From assembly GCA_022450595.1 (NCBI GenBank), contig JAKUPT010000013.1, forward strand, positions 1-57,229: 57,229 nucleotides of DNA, in the 5' to 3' direction. Shown piece after piece: positions 50,313 through 57,229 of the stretch. Position 1 is the first letter of the stretch, and each line of letters starts with the position of its first letter. The stretch is from Bdellovibrionales bacterium (lineage in GTDB: Bacteria; Bdellovibrionota; Bdellovibrionia; Bdellovibrionales; UBA1609). The notes under the pieces were generated by a model. That model had not been told where the DNA came from. It saw only the letters and a list, made by a program, of their open reading frames with translations, and made no database searches. The position numbers and the translations under genes are program-made.

Positions 50313-52439
50313 ATGAAGAACATCCCACCACCTGAAAAACGAATGAATATGACGGAAGGTGTGGTCAAAAGGCACCCCGATGGTTTTGGATTTTTAATTC
50401 CAAAAGATCCAGAGAAACCAGATGTATACATTCCTAAAAAACATATGACGGGAGTTATGACTAATGATCATGTTTTAGCCATGGTCTTTCCAGAGCCCGG
50501 TGGTGACAGGTTTCGTGGAGAAATCGTGCGCATCACAAAAAGATCCTTTGATCAGGTGATTGGAAAAATTCATCATCTAAATAATGAATACTATCTTGTA
50601 AAAGATGAGTCTCATGCTTGGGGCAGTGACTTAAAAGTAAAAAAACAAACCAATATAGATGTTAAAGACGGGGATTGGGTTTCTATTGAAATCATAAGTT
50701 ACCCGGACACAGAAGAAGGCTTTGTTGGCAAAATTAAAGATCGTATTGGTGATGTTTTAGATCCAGCCATTGACAATAAAAGAGTCATAATTGAAAACCA
50801 GATTCCCTATGAGTTTTCAAGTGAAGTTATTAATCAAGCCAAACAAATTTCACAAACAGTGACTGATAAAGATAAAAAAAATAGAAAAGATTTATCAGAT
50901 TTAAAATTAATTACTATTGATGGTGTCACAGCTAAAGATTTAGATGATGCCATTTACGTTGAGCAAGATCACAAAGGTTTTAGACTGATCGTAGCCATAG
51001 CTGATGTTAGTCACTATATAAAACCTGGTACGGCTTTAGATGAAGAGGCCTATAAAAGAGGAAACAGTACTTATTTCCCTCACTACGTGGTGCCTATGTT
51101 GCCAGAGGAGTTGAGTAACGGGATTTGTTCTTTAAATCCCAGTGTGGATAGGCTTGCTTTAGTTTCAGATATGCGTATTTCATTTCAAGGTGAAATTGAA
51201 TCCTCAGAGTTTTATGAAGCTGTGATCAAAACACATGCACGAGTGACTTATGGAGAAGCTCAAGAGTTGATTGATGGCAGTGATGTGGAAAAGATCATGC
51301 ATGTTAAAGACGTGATAATGTCCGCGAGTGATTTAGCTAAAATACTCATGAAAAAACGATTTAAAGAAGGCTCCTTAAGTTTAGAAATACCTGAAACCAC
51401 CATTGACGTGGATGAAATGGGCATGCCTGTTGATATTATTAAATCTGAAAGAGTGTTTGCTCATAAACTCATTGAGGAACTTATGTTAATCGCCAATGTC
51501 GCCACAGCGAGGTTTCTTGGCAAAAATGAAGTGCCGGCTTTGTACCGAGTGCATGAAGAGCCAAAACCTGAGGCCCTGCAAATTTTAGTGTCTTATTTAA
51601 ATGCTTTGGGAGAAACCGTTCATTTAAGTGGTGAAAAGATACAAAAAAAACTTTCAAAAGCTGTAGAAAAATACAAAGGCACTCCAAAAGAAACAGTACT
51701 TAGTGTTTTAACTTTGCGATCAATGAATCAGGCCAAGTACAGTCCTCATAATGTGGGACACTTTGGGCTTGGCTTTTCTGATTATGCTCACTTTACTTCT
51801 CCCATAAGAAGATACCCAGATTTAATTATTCACAGACTTGTAAAGTCAGTCATATTAAAGGGCAGTAACTATCAAAGATATCCATTTGATGACCTGGAAA
51901 CTGCTGGAGTGATGTTAAGTGCCACTGAGCAAAGATCAGTAAAGGCTGAAAGACAAGTTGATGGTATTAAAAAAGCCCGTTTTATGGGGCAGTTTGTGGG
52001 TGAGGAGTTTGAAGGGGTTATAAGCTCCGTGGCTCGTTTTGGGGTGTTTGTAACACTTAGACAATATTCAGTAGATGGTTTGGTAAAAGTTGAAGAGTTG
52101 GGTTATGGCCTTGAATTCGATCCAGACAATTTAAAGCTCTTTTCACCAAAATCAGGTGTGAGCTATTCTATTGGCGACACAATTACAGTGACAGTGGCGG
52201 CAATAAATATTGATCAAGGGCAAATTGATTTTACTTTAGGTGAAGAGCTCAGAAAAGCAATTAAAGAGCAGTCAAAGTCAGCTAAAAAAACAGATCGAAA
52301 AAAATCAGGTTCAAATAGAAAATCCGAATCAAAGAAAAAATCCGGTTTCAAGGAAAAGTCAAAAAATTCAAAAGAGAAACCGCGTTCAAAAAACTCTAAA
52401 AGTAAGCAGAAAAACAAGTCCCCAAGATCTAAAAAATAA
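50313..52439 (+). CDS. rnr: Ribonuclease R
   Basis: RNase R is a processive 3'-5' exoribonuclease that degrades structured RNA. The domains are cold-shock OB folds (about 12-160: EGVVKRHPDGFGFLIP), the RNB catalytic domain (about 185-525) with metal-binding ITIDGVTAKDLDDAIYV, the FTSPIRRYPDL motif, the S1 domain (about 570-655: VISSVARFGVFVTL) and a Lys/Ser-rich tail of about 50 residues. Length 708 is slightly below the E. coli enzyme. ubiB follows. Confidence 0.94.
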   Translation: MKNIPPPEKRMNMTEGVVKRHPDGFGFLIPKDPEKPDVYIPKKHMTGVMTNDHVLAMVFPEPGGDRFRGEIVRITKRSFDQVIGKIHHLNNEYYLVKDESHAWGSDLKVKKQTNIDVKDGDWVSIEIISYPDTEEGFVGKIKDRIGDVLDPAIDNKRVIIENQIPYEFSSEVINQAKQISQTVTDKDKKNRKDLSDLKLITIDGVTAKDLDDAIYVEQDHKGFRLIVAIADVSHYIKPGTALDEEAYKRGNSTYFPHYVVPMLPEELSNGICSLNPSVDRLALVSDMRISFQGEIESSEFYEAVIKTHARVTYGEAQELIDGSDVEKIMHVKDVIMSASDLAKILMKKRFKEGSLSLEIPETTIDVDEMGMPVDIIKSERVFAHKLIEELMLIANVATARFLGKNEVPALYRVHEEPKPEALQILVSYLNALGETVHLSGEKIQKKLSKAVEKYKGTPKETVLSVLTLRSMNQAKYSPHNVGHFGLGFSDYAHFTSPIRRYPDLIIHRLVKSVILKGSNYQRYPFDDLETAGVMLSATEQRSVKAERQVDGIKKARFMGQFVGEEFEGVISSVARFGVFVTLRQYSVDGLVKVEELGYGLEFDPDNLKLFSPKSGVSYSIGDTITVTVAAINIDQGQIDFTLGEELRKAIKEQSKSAKKTDRKKSGSNRKSESKKKSGFKEKSKNSKEKPRSKNSKSKQKNKSPRSKK

Positions 52440-52463
52440 TGCTTTATTGAAAGGCTATTTTCT

Positions 52464-54119
52464 ATGTTGGAGCAAAAAGGAAATTTGTTAATTCATCCAA
52501 TAAAAAATGTTTCAAGATTAAAAACGATCTTAACAGTATTTGCTAAAAATGGATTTTCTCATTTACTTCAAAAAGCAGGACTTGGGCGATACATTATTAC
52601 TAAAATTAGCTCCAAGGCTAAGCAAGGGCTTAGTACTGAAGAGCAATTAAGGATGTCGTTTGAAGAATTGGGACCCACCTTTATTAAGATGGGTCAGGTT
52701 CTAGCCACCAGGCCCGATTTAATCCCTATATCGTTTTGCAATGAGTTTAAAAAACTGCATGATCAAACCCAAACCGTGAGCTTTAAAGACATACAAAAAG
52801 TTCTACAGTCGGAGTTTGAACAAGACCTTGAAGCTGTTTTTTCAGACTTTAATGATGATCCTATTGGCTCGGCTAGTATTGCGCAGGTTTATGAGGCCAC
52901 ACTAATCACTGGGGAGCCCGTTGTTGTAAAGGTACAAAAGCCTGGTATTGAGTCTGTTATTAAAGAAGACTTAGATATTTTGTACTTTATAGCCAAAACA
53001 CTTGAGACCTATTTGCCGGAGTTAAGTGTTTATAACCCTGTGGGAATTGTTGACGAGTTTTTTAAAACCATGCAGTTAGAAACAGACTTTATTGTGGAAG
53101 CCAACAATATTGAGCGATTTCAAAAAAACTTTAAAGATGTTAAAAATATTAAAATTCCAAAATACTATAAAAAGTATACCACTAAAAAAGTATTGATCTT
53201 AGAAAAACTCAATGGAACTCCACTGAGTCAATCGGGCTTGTTAAATCTCTCAGAGCAAGACCGTGAAGCGCTGATCCGAGCTGGAATTTATGGTTATTTT
53301 AAAATGGTGTTTCATGATGGTTTTTTTCATGGTGACATGCATCCGGGAAATTTGTTTGCATTAGAGAACAATTGTTTGGGTTTGATCGATTTTGGTGTGG
53401 TTGGAAGGTTAAATCATAAAACAAGATCTTCGATCACAAATATGTTAATCGCTCTTGCTCATGAGGACTATGAACGGCTTGCTTTAGAGTATATTGAACT
53501 AGCTCCTTATTCAGAAACGGCAAGTATTGATAAGCTGTCGCGACAGCTAAGGGATTTGATTGCTCCGTATTTTGGGCTGTCTTTAGATCAAGTCAATACC
53601 GGAAGACTGCTGTTAAATTCTACCTCTATTGTGGCTAAACATGGAATCACTTTGCCGGCAGAGTTAATATTGTTTTTTAAATCAATAGTCACCATTGAGT
53701 CTTTGGGTAGAATGCTTAAAAAAGACTTTGATGTGCTTTCTTATGCTTTAGAGTTTTCACAAGACATTCTTTCTAAAAAATATGAGCCAGAGTCTATGGT
53801 AAGAGAGTTCACAGAATTTAGCCGTGACTCAAGTCGATTACTTCAGCAACTTCCTGTTCATATTAAAAATTTATTAAGAAAGTGGAACAGTCCAAAGCAT
53901 GTGCACAGAATTCATATTGAACAGCTCGAAGAGTATTCCAAAACTCAGGCTTCTGGGTTTAAATCTATAGCCTATTCAATTATTATTGGTTTTTCTTTTC
54001 TGTCAGCCTCTATTTTACAAATTTTTTCCAAACAGCAAGATATTTTATCAATGCCGTGGACAAGTTTTTTCCTTTATATGTTGAGTTTAATTTTGCTAGC
54101 TTTTACTGTAATTAGGTAG
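52464..54119 (+). CDS. ubiB: UbiB/ABC1 family atypical kinase
   Basis: The 551-residue protein has the family-specific LGPTFIKMGQVLATRPDL (KxGQ motif, about 70-88), an Ala-rich nucleotide-binding loop (IGSASIAQVYEA), VVVKVQKPGIE, and the catalytic FHGDMHPGNLFA and GLIDFGVVGRL. Two C-terminal membrane segments (about 498-516 and 525-550) anchor it. UbiB proteins support quinone biosynthesis as atypical kinases or ATPases. It lies 24 bases after rnr. Confidence 0.9.
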   Translation: MLEQKGNLLIHPIKNVSRLKTILTVFAKNGFSHLLQKAGLGRYIITKISSKAKQGLSTEEQLRMSFEELGPTFIKMGQVLATRPDLIPISFCNEFKKLHDQTQTVSFKDIQKVLQSEFEQDLEAVFSDFNDDPIGSASIAQVYEATLITGEPVVVKVQKPGIESVIKEDLDILYFIAKTLETYLPELSVYNPVGIVDEFFKTMQLETDFIVEANNIERFQKNFKDVKNIKIPKYYKKYTTKKVLILEKLNGTPLSQSGLLNLSEQDREALIRAGIYGYFKMVFHDGFFHGDMHPGNLFALENNCLGLIDFGVVGRLNHKTRSSITNMLIALAHEDYERLALEYIELAPYSETASIDKLSRQLRDLIAPYFGLSLDQVNTGRLLLNSTSIVAKHGITLPAELILFFKSIVTIESLGRMLKKDFDVLSYALEFSQDILSKKYEPESMVREFTEFSRDSSRLLQQLPVHIKNLLRKWNSPKHVHRIHIEQLEEYSKTQASGFKSIAYSIIIGFSFLSASILQIFSKQQDILSMPWTSFFLYMLSLILLAFTVIR

Positions 54120-54147
54120 ATGCTTTGATGTGTTTCAGCATATTTTA

Positions 54148-54182
54148 GTTAAAAGTTAAAAGTTAAAAGTTAAAAGTTAAAA
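54148..54182 (+). repeat. Tandem array (GTTAAAA)5 upstream of the porin-like gene
   Basis: Five exact 7-nt units lie 24-58 bases before the next ATG, followed by GTT and a T run. Perfect short tandem repeats can gain or lose units during replication. In this position such changes would alter promoter spacing or the 5' leader. Confidence 0.9.
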
Positions 54183-54205
54183 GTTTTTTTGGAGTTTGTT
54201 TTTTT

Positions 54206-55166
54206 ATGAAAATTATAAGTGCACTTCTTATATGTATGACATCCGTATCAGCTTTGGCTGAAAATATTAAATTTTCTGGTTTTGTGGATTTTCAATACCG
54301 CTGGATCGATGACGATGATTCTTATAAAACAGGATTTCAAATCTATGATGCTGCCTTTTATTTGCAAAAAAATATTGGCACTCAAACACTTTTTTTTTAT
54401 TGATGCACCATTAAGCTCAGTGGCCCCAGATACGACTACAACTCCGGTTGAATCTTCGAACAACTTTCAACTTTGGCAAAATAAAGCCCAAGTTTATTTA
54501 AGTCATCAAATTGAAAAAACAAAGCTTTACGTGGGTCAGTTTGATTCGGTTTTTGGTGTGGAAGCAAATGATACTTTACATAACCCTTTGCCCATTGAAG
54601 GGCTTGTGGCGCAAATTGTGCCCTCTGTTCATCGAGGTGTTATGATTCATCACAATTTTAAAAAATATGATTTAAATTTTGATTTTATTGCGGCCAACCA
54701 AGAAAGCGGGGGCTATGATAAAAAGAAGCCCCTGGAGTGGGGAGTGAATTTTTTCAAAAAGTGGGAGCGTATTCATGCTTCACTGGGCTATCTGTATTCT
54801 CGCAACAATGGAAGTAATAACGAGTTGGTGAATTTTATTTCTAGTTTTTTCTTAAATAAAATCAAGATTGATTTAGAGTATGCATGGATTAGAAAAGCTT
54901 TAAGTAATAAGGACAGTGTTGGTGGGTCTATACGCTTAAATATGCCTGTTGATGAGGATCTTTCTTATCAGGTATTGGTAGAACAAGCAGATGAAATTAA
55001 TGGCCTGGCAAGGCAGCGCCTTTTTGTGCTTTCAGGTTCAAGAAAGCTTATGAGTTCTGTGAAGTTAAAGGTGGGTGTGGGTTTGATGCAGAACTGGCAA
55101 AATAGCTTTGATGACAAAAGCTCAGACCAAGCTATGTTTACCTCTTCATTAATGTACAGTTTTTAA
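54206..55166 (+). pseudogene. Outer-membrane porin-like gene, frameshifted at a T9 tract (possibly phase-variable)
   Basis: The first frame (54206-54403) gives a signal peptide (MKIISALLICMTSVSALA) and mature start ENIKFSGFVDFQYRWID, then stops shortly after the tract T9 at 54390-54398. The second frame continues the same protein from the tract (FFIDAPLSSVAPDT) to residue-rich strands (KLYVGQFDSVFGVEANDTLH, LNFDFIAANQESGG) and the terminal MYSF, with the C-terminal Phe expected of outer-membrane barrels. With eight T residues the frames join to about 319 residues. So the gene is a pseudogene, switched off by slippage, or carries a sequencing error. TGGAG stands before the ATG. Confidence 0.75.
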
Positions 55167-55552
55167 TCTAAAAATTGTTGTTTTTCAGCTTCATTGGGGA
55201 GTCGGCAGGTTTGGCGCTTGCCAAAAATCACATACCTATATTTGCTAATAAAGCTGTAGATGATGTCTCTTAGTGGTGTGGGGATGATGATAAAAATTTT
55301 TAAAAGCTTATAAGGCCACCCAAGATCAGAGGCGATTTCTAATACAGCACGAGATTTTTTATAGGTTTTTTTATCTTTTAAATAAATAACTGTTGATAGG
55401 TTTGAAAGCTCTTCTTTGGTTAAAGACTTTTTTGCTGTCTCACCTTGAAGTGGAGCAATGTGGATTTGTTTTTTTTTATCGGCTTTTAAAACAAAGTCCA
55501 CAAATTGATTACACAAGTTGCAGACTCCATCAAAAAAAATAATTTTTTTCAT
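55163..55552 (-). CDS. DCC1-like thiol-disulfide oxidoreductase family protein
   Basis: The 129-residue product has the DCC family motif near its start: FFDGVCNLCNQFVDFVL, i.e. D-x-x-C-x-x-C. It continues with the typical VIYLKDKKTYKKSRAVLEIA, a 'P-Y-K-L-L' stretch and RDIIYSFISKYRY, a membrane-association-like helix. Reaction and substrate are not established for the family. The ATG at 55552 has no Shine-Dalgarno sequence; it lies 9 bases after the stop of a small ORF with a perfect one (55562-55639), so coupling is likely. Confidence 0.85.
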   Translation of the reverse strand: MKKIIFFDGVCNLCNQFVDFVLKADKKKQIHIAPLQGETAKKSLTKEELSNLSTVIYLKDKKTYKKSRAVLEIASDLGWPYKLLKIFIIIPTPLRDIIYSFISKYRYVIFGKRQTCRLPNEAEKQQFLD

Positions 55553-55561
55553 ATTTGTATA

Positions 55562-55639
55562 TTAAATTAAAACGAGCGCTAATGCTATAGCTAAAGAGTA
55601 TATAACGGGAGCGCCCCATTCATAAGCTGTTGTAAGCAT
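55562..55639 (-). CDS. Small 25-residue single-pass membrane peptide
   Basis: An ATG at 55639 has AAGGAGG five bases upstream and opens a 25-codon frame: MLTTAYEWGAPVI, then a strongly hydrophobic run of Ile, Ala, Leu and Val to the end. The composition fits one membrane helix. The stop is nine bases before the DCC1-family gene, which lacks a ribosome site. The perfect site and the hydrophobic content support a real gene; no homologue can be named. Confidence 0.6.
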   Translation of the reverse strand: MLTTAYEWGAPVIYSLAIALALVLI

Positions 55640-55654
55640 AGTTACCTCCTTGTA

Positions 55655-55684
55655 GAGAATAAAGGGGTCAAGTCCCTGACCCCT
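55655..55684 (-). terminator. Likely terminator of flagellin gene
   Basis: AGGGGTCA (55663-55670) and TGACCCCT (55677-55684) pair around a six-base loop. On the minus strand it lies about 20 bases after the flagellin stop and is followed by TTTATTCT. The T run is short, so termination may be partial and allow reading into the small ORF and the DCC1 gene. Confidence 0.6.
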
Positions 55685-55703
55685 GTTAAATTTTAATGGA
55701 TAC

Positions 55704-56537
55704 TTAGCCTAGAAGTTTCAGTGCAATCTGTTGAGCTGAGTTTGCCTGTCCTAGTACTGACACACCAGCTTGCATTAAGATGTTGTGCTTAGTTAGGTTT
55801 GCAGTTTCTTCAGCCACATCAGCGTCTCTAATACGAGAGTTTGCTGCACTTAAGTTTTCGTGGGCAATGTCTAGGTTAGTAATAGTGGAGTTCAATCTGT
55901 TTTGCATGGCACCGAAATTCGCTCTAATAGCGTTGACGGAGACCATGGCAGAATCTACCACATCCATACTAGCCTGGGCCATTTCCTTTGTTGCAAGTGA
56001 CTCAGCGGTTAACCCAAGCGATTCGAGCGTTGAGTTGGCTGCCGAAGCATTAAAGGAAATACGATCTTTAAAAGCATCGTTGTTAACACCCACTTGAATA
56101 TCTACAATTCCACCAGTTCCGTTTAAAAGAGTTCGTCCGTTAAACTTGGTGTTCTCAGAAATCCTTTGTATTTCTGATTTTAGTTGTTGATATTCAACAT
56201 CTAAAAACTTTCTTTCAGTGTCACCGATAGTGTCAGAAGAGGCTTGTACTGCCAGTTCTCTTAATCGGATCAACATGTTTGAAACTTCGTTTAAACCACC
56301 CTCGGCAACTTGTACGAGTGAGATACCGTCATTGGCGTTTCTGTTGGCCTGTTTCATACCGCGTATTTGTCCACGTAAGTTTTCACTTATCGCAAGACCG
56401 GCAGCATCGTCTGCTGCTTGGTTAATACGGTAACCAGAGCTAAGTCTAGCTAGGGCCTTATCCATGTGACGTTGAGTCCCGCCCAGGTTCTTCTGTGCGT
56501 TGAGTGATGCAACGTTCGTTGCTATTCGTAGTGCCAT
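55704..56537 (-). CDS. fliC: Flagellin
   Basis: The 277-residue product has the two conserved flagellin ends: ALRIATNVASLNAQKNLGG with LSSGYRINQAADDAAGLAIS (D0/D1 N-terminal) and IRDADVAEETANLTKHNIL with SVLGQANSAQQIALKLLG (C-terminal). The variable middle is very short, so there is no D2/D3 domain, as in Bdellovibrio flagellins, which are often sheathed (family knowledge). The ATG at 56537 has GGGAGGA upstream, and the 5' leader is unusual: see the four-codon ORF. No sigma-28 promoter close to consensus was found; a sigma-70-like pair TTGATT/TACATA upstream is weak. Additional flagellin genes may exist elsewhere. Confidence 0.96.
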   Translation of the reverse strand: MALRIATNVASLNAQKNLGGTQRHMDKALARLSSGYRINQAADDAAGLAISENLRGQIRGMKQANRNANDGISLVQVAEGGLNEVSNMLIRLRELAVQASSDTIGDTERKFLDVEYQQLKSEIQRISENTKFNGRTLLNGTGGIVDIQVGVNNDAFKDRISFNASAANSTLESLGLTAESLATKEMAQASMDVVDSAMVSVNAIRANFGAMQNRLNSTITNLDIAHENLSAANSRIRDADVAEETANLTKHNILMQAGVSVLGQANSAQQIALKLLG

Positions 56538-56538
56538 A

Positions 56539-56553
56539 TTATCCTCCCTGCAT
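56539..56553 (-). CDS. Four-codon upstream ORF in the flagellin leader
   Basis: ATG-CAG-GGA-GGA-TAA starts at 56553 with AAGGAGG (56561-56567) seven bases upstream. Its two GGA codons are the ribosome-binding site of fliC, and its stop is one base from the fliC ATG. Ribosomes on it would occupy the fliC site, so it could couple or limit flagellin translation. Two hairpins lie further upstream in the leader (GGGGA/TCCCC near 56593-56613; AACCC/GGGTT at 56631-56645). Confidence 0.4.
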   Translation of the reverse strand: MQGG

Positions 56554-56706
56554 GGCTCATCCTCCTTGATGTTTTGCCTTCCAATTGGCATAGGGGGAGC
56601 TTTCTGTTCCCCAGGTTATACATATGTTCAAACCCAATAAGGGTTCTTATGTATCTCTTCGGGACAATGAATCAAAATGATAAGTCCAGTTTTGATCCAC
56701 GACCAA

Positions 56707-56848
56707 GGGACGGACACTTTATTTTTTAAAAAGCTTTAAGTTTATAAATTAAATAGGGACGGAGCTCTTGTTGCGGTTATTAATAATATTCATCTCTCTA
56801 AATATCAGCAATGACGGCGGGTGACGGAGACTTGATTTTTTAAAAGAA
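56707..56848 (+). repeat. Diverged direct repeats around GGGACGGA
   Basis: GGGACGGACACTTTATTTTT (56707 onward, to about 56733) recurs as GTGACGGAGACTTGATTTTT (56821 onward, to about 56848), and a third short copy GGGACGGAG is at 56756. The intervening sequence is AT-rich with no credible gene. The motif resembles REP-like debris near promoters, but no mobile element is visible. Confidence 0.5.
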
Positions 56849-56918
56849 TTAATTTTTTAAGTATATATATTAGGATGGCATTTTTACTTTCTATTCGAAT
56901 TTCGAACATTGAGCTATA

Positions 56919-56946
56919 TTGACAGCAGGCCTTAGTCTGGGATAAT
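56919..56946 (+). promoter_or_regulatory. Sigma-70-type promoter of the manganese-riboswitch gene
   Basis: TTGACA (56919-56924) is a perfect -35, followed after 16 bases by GATAAT (56941-56946; or ATAATT with 17). Transcription would begin around 56953, exactly where the riboswitch P1 stem starts. Confidence 0.75.
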
Positions 56947-56952
56947 TTTATA

Positions 56953-57125
56953 TATGTTAGGGAGTAGCTGACCTTTAAGGTTTGTTGAGTCGACATACTG
57001 GGAATACCCCGGCTCACAAGTAGCATTGTCTATTGGCGAGACTAACATAGTGTAAATAATAATTTACGCTGTGTTGATCTATGCCTTCTTTGCTCCTAGA
57101 CCTCGCAGCGTTGAAAATGGAGGTC
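56953..57125 (+). promoter_or_regulatory. yybP-ykoY manganese riboswitch with expression platform
   Basis: The aptamer is 56953-57049. P1 pairs TATGTTAG (56953-56960) with CTAACATA (57042-57049). Conserved yybP-ykoY signatures are GGGAGTAGC after P1, GTCGACATACT in the middle, and TTGGCGAGAC before the 3' strand. After it, CATAGTGTAAAT (57046-57057) can pair with ATTTACGCTGTG (57062-57073), competing with P1. GACCTC (57099-57104) can pair with GAGGTC (57120-57125), hiding the ribosome-binding GGAGG of the next gene. This fits Mn2+-dependent translational control, known for this riboswitch class before UPF0016-type exporters. Confidence 0.85.
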
Positions 57126-57127
57126 GT

Positions 57128-57229
57128 ATGGAGTCTTTATTCAATTCTTTTATCATGGTGACGGTGGCTGAAATTGGGGACAAAACCCAACTTCTTTCTC
57201 TTTTATTAATCCAAAAATTTAAAAAACCC
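57128..57229 (+). CDS. UPF0016/TMEM165-GDT1 family membrane protein, N-terminal part (truncated by window edge)
   Basis: Only the first 34 residues are in the window. They contain VTVAEIGDKTQLLSLLL, the E-x-G-D-K-T/S motif that defines this cation-transport family (Mn2+ or Ca2+ export). It sits directly behind the yybP-ykoY riboswitch, with GGAGG four bases before the ATG, as in many bacteria where this riboswitch controls Mn2+ exporters. The rest lies outside the window. Confidence 0.85.
   Translation, partial: MESLFNSFIMVTVAEIGDKTQLLSLLLIQKFKKP

Noticed and set aside
52214-52417. Phe-rich minus-strand frame
   Set aside because: Shadow of the Lys/Ser-rich tail of RNase R.
54148-54182. CRISPR or iteron array
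   Set aside because: Seven-base units without spacers; too short and simple for either.
56538-56720. Sigma-28 promoter for flagellin
   Set aside because: No sequence close to the TAAA/GCCGATAA consensus was found; best match is about 10 of 16 positions.
56805-57026. Minus-strand frame across the riboswitch promoter
   Set aside because: It is antisense to the promoter and aptamer; composition not protein-like.

Overview
The window reads as a low-GC, gene-dense chromosome segment of a Gram-negative, flagellated bacterium, most likely a member of the Bdellovibrionota (Bdellovibrio-like predators). This placement is an inference. It rests on a short Bdellovibrio-type flagellin, a DivIVA protein in a Gram-negative setting, a TIGR02147-type regulator with a secreted partner, a CFI-box C-terminal protein, many signal-peptide and beta-barrel proteins, and an FHA/TadC cluster. 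No rRNA, tRNA, CRISPR array, transposase or prophage gene was seen.

Layout. 1-6106: end of an RCC1-like repeat protein, two secreted proteins, pssA with a polyprenol/diacylglycerol kinase-like gene, and two small envelope proteins. 6255-12394: a lipoprotein DsbA-like thioredoxin, sfsA, then a lipoate module (lipA, 2-oxoacid dehydrogenase E2, lpdA, lipB) without an E1 gene. 12474-18272: a membrane-anchored FAD oxidoreductase divergent from a Tat-signal methyltransferase and a phospholipase D-like protein, then a Tyr/Asp-rich lipoprotein. 18367-23151: a TIGR02147 regulator with secreted partner, a sulfatase-like lipoprotein and an ExbB/ExbD pair. 23132-36212: about 13 kb of tightly packed minus-strand genes (TadC, DUF192, three FHA membrane proteins, a degenerate PP2C-like protein, a 1148-residue exported protein and a subtilisin-like protease). 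36242-39018: maf, yggS, proC, divIVA. 39019-39756: a gene-free stretch holding two giant palindromes. 39757-47948: an outer-membrane protein, MFS transporter, degenerate rhodanese, valS, a secreted protein, an Fe(II)/2OG oxygenase and a GDPD. 48021-54119: a barrel protein, MBL hydrolase, STAS-like protein, RNase R and UbiB. 54148-57229: a frameshifted porin behind a heptamer array, a DCC1 protein with an unlisted 25-residue membrane peptide, flagellin, and a yybP-ykoY riboswitch before a truncated UPF0016/GDT1 gene.

Strongest items for a second look: (1) the two palindromes at 39102-39276 and 39571-39739, which share an about 80-nt core in inverted orientation but have different, locus-specific, almost perfect 40-42 bp arms; (2) the FHA/TadC/pseudo-PP2C/protease cluster; (3) a 21-nt hairpin repeat found four times just after stop codons of genes whose 3' ends turn C-rich; (4) a T9 frameshift in a porin-like gene with a (GTTAAAA)5 array upstream; (5) the small ORFs next to flagellin. 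Start codons were moved from the longest frame where a Shine-Dalgarno sequence, signal peptide or family N-terminus argued for it; those choices are stated per gene.
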